Assembly: GCA_035527835.1 (NCBI GenBank)
Contig: DATKZS010000238.1
Location: 1-9,472, forward strand
Direction of reading: 5' to 3'
Source: DATKZS01 sp035527835 [NCBI: bacterium]
GTDB taxonomy: Bacteria > RBG-13-61-14
Length of the DNA stretch: 9,472 nt
Part shown: in pieces, positions 1 through 5,313 of the stretch
How the letters are laid out: each line of letters begins with the position of its first letter
Position numbering within the stretch: the stretch's first letter is position 1
Translations under genes and position numbers: made by a program
Notes under the pieces: generated by a model
Database searches by the model: none
The model's input: the letters and a program-made list of their open reading frames with translations, nothing else
Told to the model about the DNA's origin: nothing

Positions 1-1035
1 GCCACCCGGCGACGGCTCCTCATCTTCATCCTCGCCTTCTTCCTCGATGTACTCATAAAAATCATCCTCGTCTTCTTCGCCGTCCCCCGCCGGCCGGCGG
101 CCCGCCAACAGCCGCGCCCCCCTCTTCTTGACCCGGTAATCGTAATCCGCGATGTCTTGCCGCACCTCCTTCATCCGCGCGGCCTTGCGGAACCAGGCCA
201 CCGCCGAAAGCAGCCCGAGCAGGCCCCAGAGCAGCGCGCCCCCGGAAAGCGCCGGGACCAGGCCGTAGGTCCATCTCACCCCCTTGAGCCACTGGGTCTC
301 CAGCGGGAACAGGGTCGAGTGGAACGCGGCCTGCAGCGCCTGGTCCGGGTCCTGCCCTTGCGCGATCAGGTCAAGGTAATGGTTAAAGGCGTCGCTCCCG
401 TACTGGTGGTAGAGAAAGCGGATGAAATCGCCCGACTGGGCATAGGCCGTGGCCGCGTCATCGGCATCGCCCGGGAAGCTGTCCTCCAAATAGCGGAACG
501 GGATGTTGCGGCCCGTGATCCCCACCCGGGCCAGCGTCTCCGCCCGCGAGTACAGCGGCTCGTCCGCCATGAACACCGCCAGCCCCTCGTCCAGCCAGCG
601 CGGGACGTGCCGCCCGCCCAGCTTGTGGTACAACACCACGTGCGTAATCTCGTGCGCGATCACCGCGTCCAGCGACGCGTGCCGCACCTCCAAGCCCGTG
701 AGCGGACGAAGATAGATAGTGGCCCGCTCCGGATACGCCATCCCCGATACCCACGGCGGCGCGCCCCCCGCGAGCTCGCGAAAAGACCGCGCGTCCGGCG
801 CCAGCACCACCGTGATCCGCGCCGGCGGGTCCGTGTGCAAAAGCCCGGTAACCCGCCCAAGCTCCGCCTCGAACTCCGGCTCAACCCGGTCCAGCAGCTT
901 CGCGGACGGCGGCAGATACAGCAGCGTGAAGTGCGGCGTGTCCCGCCGCTCCCACTCCGGCGCCGCGCGCAGGCACAGCGCCGCCATGATAATCAGTATC
1001 AGCCGGGCCCTCTCCCCGGGCCGGCCGGCCGTCAT
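1..1035 (-). CDS. Peptidase MA-like zinc metalloprotease, membrane-anchored (C-terminal part off window)
   Basis: The frame is open from 1035 to the window edge, 345 codons with no stop, so the 3' end is missing. The motif HEITH lies at residues 128-132, followed by WLDEG with E150 as the probable third zinc ligand; this HExxH...E arrangement fits gluzincins of the peptidase MA-like family. The chosen ATG at 1035 gives a basic N-terminus followed by a hydrophobic stretch (about residues 12-22), a likely signal peptide; a later ATG at 987 would lose it. A single membrane helix spans about 258-282 and is followed by a basic segment, so the catalytic domain should be outside and the tail inside. 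The tail (318-345) is extremely rich in Asp and Glu. The substrate is unknown. The gene stands alone, divergent from the tRNA and toxin-antitoxin genes, behind a promoter at 1095-1123. Family assignment is fairly sure; specific function is not. Confidence 0.85.
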   Translation of the reverse strand, partial: MTAGRPGERARLILIIMAALCLRAAPEWERRDTPHFTLLYLPPSAKLLDRVEPEFEAELGRVTGLLHTDPPARITVVLAPDARSFRELAGGAPPWVSGMAYPERATIYLRPLTGLEVRHASLDAVIAHEITHVVLYHKLGGRHVPRWLDEGLAVFMADEPLYSRAETLARVGITGRNIPFRYLEDSFPGDADDAATAYAQSGDFIRFLYHQYGSDAFNHYLDLIAQGQDPDQALQAAFHSTLFPLETQWLKGVRWTYGLVPALSGGALLWGLLGLLSAVAWFRKAARMKEVRQDIADYDYRVKKRGARLLAGRRPAGDGEEDEDDFYEYIEEEGEDEDEEPSPGG

Positions 1036-1073
1036 TGCCCGCCGCCCGCCGGCGCCCTGGTCCGCGATCTTTC

Positions 1074-1119
1074 CATGCCTCCCGCCATATTGCCATTGTA
1101 AGCGCTCCATGCTATTCTT
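1074..1119. repeat. Copy 1 of a split motif shared with 5230-5257
   Basis: CATGCCTCCCGCCATA (1074-1089) and ATGCTATTCTT (1109-1119) reappear, with one mismatch each, as CATGGCTCCCGCCATA (5230-5245) and ATGTTATTCTT (5247-5257). The two blocks are 19 bases apart here and 1 base apart in the other copy. In this copy the motif overlaps the promoter and early leader of the metalloprotease gene. It may be a small dispersed element or a regulatory site; only two copies are visible. Confidence 0.4.
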
Positions 1120-1123
1120 GCAA
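1095..1123 (-). promoter_or_regulatory. Sigma-70-type promoter of the metalloprotease gene
   Basis: Read on the - strand, a -35 box TTGCAA (1118-1123, 4 of 6 consensus bases) is followed by a 17-base spacer and a -10 box TACAAT (1095-1100, 5 of 6). Transcription would begin near 1088, giving a leader of about 50 bases before the ATG at 1035. A GGCGGGCGGCGGG stretch just before that ATG can act as a ribosome binding site. Confidence 0.6.
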
Positions 1124-1174
1124 TCATGGACCGGCGCTGGTGTTCGCTCGCGGACACTGGAGTTGCGGCCATAA

Positions 1175-1251
<77 letters not shown>

Positions 1252-1323
1252 GCATTAAAGATGCAGTCGGCATTTTGAGGAAACAGGTTAGTTTTATCGG
1301 CCGAAAACTCCGGCGGAGGCGAA

Positions 1324-1620
1324 ATGAAATATCGTATTGAATACTCCCCGGAGACTCTCGAACATTTAAGAGCTCTTTCCGCCCGCCAACAGGCCACGGT
1401 ATTGGACACGGTTGAAAAACAACTGAGCTTTCAGCCAACCATGGAAACCAGAAACCGGAAACCCATGCGTCCGAATCCGGTCGCGCCCTGGGAGTTGCGG
1501 ATTGGCAATCTTAGGGTCTATTATCATATTGATGGAATAGAAAGGATTGTGCGCGTTCTCGCCGTGGGAATCAAGCAAAGAGATCAGGTGAGAATTGGGA
1601 AAAAGGTGATAAAATTATGA
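1324..1620 (+). CDS. Type II toxin of the RelE/ParE family
   Basis: This 98-residue basic protein has the length and layout of RelE/ParE-fold toxins: an N-terminal strand (KYRIEYSPET), a helical middle (residues 11-35), and a C-terminal sheet with WELRIGNLRVYYHID (about 56-70) and a final RVLAVGIKQR strand. Such proteins either cut mRNA at the ribosome or poison gyrase; which applies here cannot be told. The ATG at 1324 follows GGAGG (1315-1319) at suitable spacing. The gene overlaps the antitoxin start by four bases (ATGA, 1617-1620), so toxin comes first and antitoxin second. The GC content is visibly lower than in neighbouring genes, suggesting horizontal acquisition. The partner identity strengthens the call. 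Confidence 0.88.
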   Translation: MKYRIEYSPETLEHLRALSARQQATVLDTVEKQLSFQPTMETRNRKPMRPNPVAPWELRIGNLRVYYHIDGIERIVRVLAVGIKQRDQVRIGKKVIKL

Positions 1621-1874
1621 AAACCGTGGAAGCGGCCGAAGCCAAATCGTCTCTTGGAGAGTATGCTAAAAAAGCTAAGAATGAACCGGTCATCGTCACT
1701 GCCCGGGGCAAGCCGGTTGCGGTGTTGGTAAGCATCCACAATGCGGATCTGGAAACGGTTTCCATGAGCAACAACCCCGGGTTTCTTGCCCTGATTGAGC
1801 GTTCCCGGACACGGCATATAACGGAAGGTGGAATATCCACGGAAGAAATGCGTCGTCGGCTGAAAAAAACTTGA
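1617..1874 (+). CDS. Type II antitoxin of the Phd/YefM family
   Basis: This 85-residue protein shows the Phd/YefM N-terminal fold: a start strand (MKTVEAAEAKSSLGEY), a helix with KKAKNEPVIVTARGKPVAVLVS (residues 19-40, written here as a motif span), and a more charged C-terminal part. The N-terminal domain in this family dimerises and binds the operon's own operator; the C-terminal tail (about 45-85, ending in EEMRRRLKK) wraps and neutralises the toxin. The start ATG overlaps the toxin stop and is preceded by AGGTGAT (1604-1610), so it probably has its own ribosome binding site as well as coupling. No clear operator palindrome was found upstream of the pair. The pairing of a Phd-type antitoxin with a RelE/ParE toxin is common. 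Confidence 0.9.
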   Translation: MKTVEAAEAKSSLGEYAKKAKNEPVIVTARGKPVAVLVSIHNADLETVSMSNNPGFLALIERSRTRHITEGGISTEEMRRRLKKT

Positions 1875-1899
1875 GACGGGCGGCTCCCGGCTCTTTTTC
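1873..1899 (+). terminator. Likely Rho-independent terminator of the toxin-antitoxin operon
   Basis: The stem GAG-A-CGGG (1873-1880) pairs with CCCG-G-CTC (1886-1893) around the loop CGGCT, with one A/G mismatch, and is followed at once by TTTTT (1894-1898). It begins inside the antitoxin stop codon. The mismatch makes the stem modest, so termination may be partial. Confidence 0.5.
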
Positions 1900-1915
1900 T
1901 CAGGCGGCGGGAAGA

Positions 1916-1921
1916 TATAAT
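1916..1921 (+). promoter_or_regulatory. Possible -10 box of a promoter for yebC
   Basis: A perfect TATAAT lies 73 bases before the yebC start, just after the toxin-antitoxin terminator, where a promoter is expected. No good -35 box is found 16-18 bases upstream (that position holds the T tract). The call rests on the -10 box and on position only. Confidence 0.35.
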
Positions 1922-1942
1922 AAGGTCATGAAATTGACTTAA

Positions 1943-1955
1943 TCGGCATTGCCGA
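1943..1955. repeat. Perfect short inverted repeat in the yebC leader
   Basis: TCGGC (1943-1947) and GCCGA (1951-1955) form a perfect 5-bp stem around ATT. It sits between the TATAAT at 1916 and the yebC ribosome binding site, so it could be a leader hairpin or an operator. It is short enough to be chance. Confidence 0.3.
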
Positions 1956-1993
1956 GCGGAAAGGTCTTTTTCCAGCAAGGGAGGGGGAAACCC

Positions 1994-2743
1994 ATGTCAG
2001 GGCATAGCAAGTGGAGCAGCATCAAGCATAAGAAGGGCAAAGAGGACGCGAAAAGGGGCAAGATTTTCACCAAGTTGATCCGCGAGCTGCAGATCGCGGC
2101 GCGCGCCGGAGGCGCGGACCCGGACAACAACCCGCGGCTCCGCCAGGCCATCAGCGCGGCCAAGTCCGCCAACATGCCCAACATCAACGTCGAGCGCGCC
2201 ATCAAGAAGGGCGCGGGCGGCGAGGAGGGCGGGACCCTCGAGGAGATCATGTTCGAGGGCTACGGACCCTCCGGAGTGGCGCTGCTGGTTGAGACCATGA
2301 CCGACAACCGTAACCGCGCCGTCTCCGAGATCCGCCACATGCTGGAGCGCCACAACGGACACATGGGCGAGACCGGGTGCGTGGCCTGGATGTTCGGAAA
2401 AAGCGGCCTCATCGTCATCGAAAAAGACAAGGCCAGCGAGGACACCGTCATGGAGATCGCCCTCGAAGCCGGCGCCGACGACGTCACGGACGAGGGCGAA
2501 GTCTTCGAGGTCACCACCGGCATGAACGTGTTCGAGGCGGTGAAGGATGCCTTCGAGAAAAAGGGCATCGCGATGTTGGAGGCCAACCTCTCCATGATCC
2601 CCCAGACCACGGTCAAGCTCGCCGGCAAGAGCGCCGAGCAGATGATCAAGCTCATGGAATCACTGGAGGACCACGAAGACGTCCAGAACGTGTACGCCAA
2701 CTTCGAGATTTCCGACGAGGAGATGGAAAAGCTGTCGGCGTGA
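1994..2743 (+). CDS. yebC: YebC/PmpR (TACO1) family protein
   Basis: The 249-residue product begins [15 protein letters not shown] and continues with [15 protein letters not shown], the hallmark N-terminus of the YebC/PmpR/TACO1 family; its length is typical of the family. The alternating motifs [17 protein letters not shown] and [12 protein letters not shown] are also diagnostic. Members have been described as DNA-binding regulators (PmpR) and, more recently, as ribosome-associated factors that help translate difficult proline-rich stretches; which role applies here is open. I start at ATG 1994 because it matches the family N-terminus and follows AAGGGAGG (1977-1984); an in-frame upstream start at 1949 would add residues foreign to the family. 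The gene lies directly upstream of ruvCAB, a conserved order in many bacteria, but is separated from ruvC by a 187-base gap with a large palindrome. Confidence 0.96.
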   Translation: MSGHSKWSSIKHKKGKEDAKRGKIFTKLIRELQIAARAGGADPDNNPRLRQAISAAKSANMPNINVERAIKKGAGGEEGGTLEEIMFEGYGPSGVALLVETMTDNRNRAVSEIRHMLERHNGHMGETGCVAWMFGKSGLIVIEKDKASEDTVMEIALEAGADDVTDEGEVFEVTTGMNVFEAVKDAFEKKGIAMLEANLSMIPQTTVKLAGKSAEQMIKLMESLEDHEDVQNVYANFEISDEEMEKLSA

Positions 2744-2795
2744 TTGGGATGGTTATCGGGAGAGCCTCTTGCAAAAGGCATGGGTTAATAGTGAA

Positions 2796-2877
2796 GCCGC
2801 AGATGAACGCAGATGAACGCGGATAAAACAATAAAAAGAATTCTTCGTATCCGCGTTCATCTGCGTTCATCTGCGGC
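2796..2877. repeat. Perfect 30-bp inverted repeat with 22-base spacer (dispersed palindrome, MITE/REP-like)
   Basis: The left arm 2796-2825 is the exact reverse complement of the right arm 2848-2877. Each arm contains the 10-base tandem unit AGATGAACGC twice (or its complement). The AT-rich spacer 2826-2847 carries an inner palindrome, AAGAATTCTT (2836-2845). As RNA this would be a very stable hairpin. It is followed by seven A residues on the + strand, and no T tract is found on either strand, so it is not a typical terminator. The short sequence resembles a palindrome I recall as recurring in intergenic regions of many environmental bacterial genomes; that recollection is unchecked. No transposase is encoded nearby. 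Confidence 0.85.
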
Positions 2878-2930
2878 AAAAAAATCTCTTGCCTTTCGCC
2901 CATCCCGTTTTATTCGCGGGAAGCTGGTTC

Positions 2931-3431
2931 ATGATGCTGATCCTGGGAATTGATCCTGGACTCCGGTGCACGGGTTATGGCGCGGTCGGGCTCGAAGGAC
3001 TGGCGCCGTCGCTCTTGGAGGCCGGGGTGGTGAGGACGGGCGGCGGCGGGCTGGCCGAGCGGCTTTGCGAGCTGGCGCGCGGGCTCCAGGAAGTGATGGA
3101 ATCGGTGAAGCCCGGCGTCGTGGTGGTGGAATCGCTCTACTCGCATTACAAGCACCCCCGCACCGCCATTCTCATGGGACACGCCCGCGGCGTCGTGCTC
3201 CTCTGTGCCTCCCAGCTCGGCATACCCGTCATCGCCTACCCGGCAACCCGGATCAAAAAGTCGCTCACCGGAAACGGGCGCGCCTCCAAGCTCCAGATGC
3301 AGCGGACCATATTGCATACGCTGAAGCTCGCGGCCATGCCCGAGCCGCCCGACGTGGCCGACGCCCTGGCCGTGGCCCTGTGCCATGCCAACGTCATGCG
3401 CCACGAAGCAATGTTGGAGAAACAAGTTTGA
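2931..3431 (+). CDS. ruvC: Crossover junction endodeoxyribonuclease RuvC
   Basis: The 166-residue product is the Holliday-junction resolvase that makes paired nicks in four-way junctions, working with RuvAB. The RNase H-like fold starts with LILGIDPGLRCTGYG (catalytic D8). The other acidic residues are E67 in VVVESLYSHYKHPRTA, and D141 and D144 in PPDVADALAVALCH, so the full catalytic set is present. The length is close to the usual 160-175. Two adjacent ATGs (2931 and 2934) are possible starts; I use the first. An in-frame TTG at 2889 would add residues outside the family. The ribosome binding site is weak (GGGAAG, 2918-2923) and lies partly in a small possible hairpin (CCCG 2904-2907 with CGGG 2917-2920). 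The stop overlaps the ruvA start by four bases. Confidence 0.97.
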   Translation: MMLILGIDPGLRCTGYGAVGLEGLAPSLLEAGVVRTGGGGLAERLCELARGLQEVMESVKPGVVVVESLYSHYKHPRTAILMGHARGVVLLCASQLGIPVIAYPATRIKKSLTGNGRASKLQMQRTILHTLKLAAMPEPPDVADALAVALCHANVMRHEAMLEKQV

Positions 3432-4060
3432 TTACACGAATCAGAGGCCTGCTGGAAAAAGTCATGGAGAACAAGGCCGAGCTCGCCTGCGGCGACTTGG
3501 TTTACGAGGTCCTGATTCCTTCGTACCTCGGCCGCGACCTGCGCGCGAAGCAGGGCCGGCAGGTCGAGCTTTATGTCCAGCATTACCTGGAGGGCGGGTC
3601 CGGACATGCCTCCATGATTCCCCGCCTCGTCGGATTCATGAGCGAGGCCGAGCGCGACTTTTACCTGTTGCTGGTCAAGGTCCCCGGCCTCGGCGCCCGC
3701 ACCGCGCTCAAGGCCATGATCATCCCGCCCGGAGAGATGGCCAGCGCCATCGAGGGGGAGGACAAGAACGCGCTCGCCAGCCTGCCCGGAGTCGGACGCC
3801 GCACCGCCGACAAGATCGTGGCCAGCCTCAAAGGCAAGGTCCTCGCATTCGCGATTGACAAGGGCGCGAAGCGCGAGCCCTCGGGCCCGTGGACCGAGAC
3901 CGAGGAGGAAGCGCTCATGGTCCTGCTCCAGCTCCAGTACAAGCGCTCGGAAGCGGAGCAGCTCATCATCCGGGCGCGCAACAAAAACCCGGGCCTTGAC
4001 AGCGCCGAGGCCCTGTGCCAGGCCGTGTTCAGGGAAGCCGGGCAAAAGGCTCTCCGGTGA
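3428..4060 (+). CDS. ruvA: Holliday junction branch migration protein RuvA
   Basis: RuvA binds four-way DNA junctions as a tetramer and loads RuvB. The 210-residue product has the family layout: an N-terminal OB-fold domain (1 to about 65, beginning MITRIRGLLEK), two helix-hairpin-helix motifs (VPGLG at 85-89 and LPGVG at 119-123), and a flexible acidic linker before the C-terminal RuvB-binding three-helix domain (about 153-210). The start is the TTG at 3428, inside the TTGA overlap with the ruvC stop, preceded by GGAG (3416-3419) with 8 bases of spacing. No ATG in this frame would keep the conserved N-terminus. The OB/HhH junction (about residues 53-68, GGSGHASMIPRL) looks somewhat longer than in E. 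coli. The identity is strengthened by ruvC and ruvB on either side. Confidence 0.95.
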   Translation: MITRIRGLLEKVMENKAELACGDLVYEVLIPSYLGRDLRAKQGRQVELYVQHYLEGGSGHASMIPRLVGFMSEAERDFYLLLVKVPGLGARTALKAMIIPPGEMASAIEGEDKNALASLPGVGRRTADKIVASLKGKVLAFAIDKGAKREPSGPWTETEEEALMVLLQLQYKRSEAEQLIIRARNKNPGLDSAEALCQAVFREAGQKALR

Positions 4061-5085
4061 CGGTTGACAGGATCATATCCGGCAAGGCGCTGGGCCCGGA
4101 GGACGAGGCGTTCGGCTGGAGCCTCCGCCCCAAGCGGCTCGCCGACTACATCGGCCAGAAGGCCGTGACCGAGAAGCTCAGCATCGCGATCGAAGCGGCA
4201 CTCAAGCGCGGCGAGCCGCTCGAACACGTGCTCTTCTACGGACCGCCCGGGCTCGGCAAGACCACGCTCGCCTTCATCATCGCCGCCGAGATGGGCTCGC
4301 GCCTGGTCACCACCTCCGGCCCCGCACTGCAAAGGGCCGCCGACCTGATGGGAATCCTGACTAACCTCGAGCGCGGCGACGTGCTCTTCATTGACGAGAT
4401 CCACCGGCTCTCGCCGCCGGTCGAGGAATTCATCTACCCGGCCATGGAGGACTTCAAGGTGGACTTCGTGGTGGACAAGGGAATGTACGCCAAGACCATC
4501 AACGTCCCGGTCGCGCCCTTCACCCTGGTCGGCGCCACCACCCGCGCCGGACTGGTCACCGCGCCGCTCCGCGAGCGCTTCGGAATCTACCACCACCTCG
4601 ACTTCTACCCCGCCTCCGAACTCCTCGAAATCATCGTCCGCACCGCCCGGCTCCTCGCCATCGAGTGCGAGGGCGAGGCGGTCAAGCTCCTGGCCGCCCG
4701 CTCGCGCGGAACGCCCCGCACCGCGAACCGGCTCCTGCGCCGCGTGCGCGACTTCGCCCAGGTCCGGGCCCAGGGCAAGATCACCAGCGAGGTCGCCGTA
4801 AAGGCGCTCGAGGTGGAGGGCGTGGACGCCAAGGGACTCGACGAGCTCGACCGCCAGTTCCTCCGCACCATCGTGGACTATTACGGCGGCGGACCCGTCG
4901 GCATCGAGGCCATCGCCGCCACCTTGAACGAGGAGACCGACACCCTGGTGGACGTGGTCGAGCCGTACCTCTTGAAGATCGGCTTCGTGAACCGCACCCG
5001 CCGCGGACGATGCATCACCCCGAGGGCCTGCGAGCACATGGGAGTCAAGGTCTCCCGCGATACCATGCCCGGACTGTTCGACTGA
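4057..5085 (+). CDS. ruvB: Holliday junction branch migration ATPase RuvB
   Basis: RuvB is the AAA+ hexameric motor that pumps DNA through the RuvA-bound junction. The 342-residue product shows Walker A GPPGLGKT (62-69), Walker B with DEIH (113-116), a sensor 1 region GATTRAG (159-165), the arginine-finger segment PLRERFG (170-176), sensor 2 GTPR (218-221), and the C-terminal winged-helix domain (about 255-335) with YYGGGPVGIEAIAATLNEE. The length matches the family. I use the GTG at 4057, overlapping the ruvA stop as GTGA; an in-frame GTG at 4015 lies inside ruvA and would add a tail foreign to the family. No strong ribosome binding site precedes 4057, which fits translational coupling to ruvA. 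The segment before Walker B reads PALQRAADLMG, a mild departure from the common form, without loss of a key residue. Confidence 0.97.
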   Translation: MTVDRIISGKALGPEDEAFGWSLRPKRLADYIGQKAVTEKLSIAIEAALKRGEPLEHVLFYGPPGLGKTTLAFIIAAEMGSRLVTTSGPALQRAADLMGILTNLERGDVLFIDEIHRLSPPVEEFIYPAMEDFKVDFVVDKGMYAKTINVPVAPFTLVGATTRAGLVTAPLRERFGIYHHLDFYPASELLEIIVRTARLLAIECEGEAVKLLAARSRGTPRTANRLLRRVRDFAQVRAQGKITSEVAVKALEVEGVDAKGLDELDRQFLRTIVDYYGGGPVGIEAIAATLNEETDTLVDVVEPYLLKIGFVNRTRRGRCITPRACEHMGVKVSRDTMPGLFD

Positions 5086-5096
5086 TCGGCAAGGGA

Positions 5097-5171
5097 GGTG
5101 GAGCCCGACACTCCTGTCGGGCGGCGTCTGCATTGTTGACATGTGCCGGGGACAAGAGTGTCCCCGCCACC
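5097..5171. repeat. Compound palindromic element: two hairpins within GGTGG...CCACC ends
   Basis: The 75-base element starts GGTGG (5097-5101) and ends CCACC (5167-5171). Inside are two similar hairpins: GCCCGACA-CTCC-TGTCGGGC (5103-5122, 8-bp stem) and CGGGGACA-AGAG-TGTCCCCG (5147-5166, 8-bp stem). Both have stems ending in GACA/TGTC, and the loops CTCC and AGAG are related on opposite strands. The layout resembles REP/BIME pairs or a very small MITE. There is no T tract, so it is not a classical terminator, although it could protect the ruvCAB mRNA 3' end. Confidence 0.7.
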
Positions 5172-5313
5172 ATGCCGCCGGTGTCCGATATTTAGGGCTC
5201 CCATCAGAAAAAATTCCGCGGCCCGGTTGCATGGCTCCCGCCATAAATGTTATTCTTCTACATTGGAACGTTGTTGTGCAAAATATTCTCCCGCAGGGGA
5301 ATGATGAATAATA
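5172..5313. other. Gene-free leader upstream of the pentapeptide gene
   Basis: Together with the preceding element this makes a 228-base gap after ruvB. No ORF or RNA gene is supported. It must hold any promoter for the downstream cluster, but only weak candidates are seen: TTGGAA (5264-5269) with TATTCT (5285-5290, 15-base spacer). The AT content rises towards the start codon. It also contains the copy-2 motif at 5230-5257. Confidence 0.5.
5230..5257. repeat. Copy 2 of the split motif shared with 1074-1119
   Basis: CATGGCTCCCGCCATA and ATGTTATTCTT lie one base apart here. ATGGC-TCCC-GCCAT (5231-5244) forms a perfect 5-bp hairpin, which the other copy has lost through one change. Read on the - strand, both copies give AAGAATA(A/G)CAT before TATGGCGGGAG. 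The role is unknown. Confidence 0.4.

Noticed and set aside
157-1101. A 314-codon + strand frame over the metalloprotease gene
   Set aside because: The product is Arg/Pro-rich without a domain, while the opposite strand has HEITH, a signal peptide, a membrane helix and a promoter.
1928-1942. A 4-codon mini-ORF (MKLT) before yebC
   Set aside because: Too short to distinguish from chance; no attenuator-like structure clearly depends on it.
2796-2877. Reading the palindrome as the yebC terminator or as a CRISPR repeat
   Set aside because: There is no T tract on either strand, and there are only two 10-base tandem units per arm with no spacers, so neither label fits.
2966-3427. Upstream extension of the ruvA frame inside ruvC
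   Set aside because: The extra residues are an out-of-frame shadow of ruvC; RuvA begins at the family N-terminus from TTG 3428.
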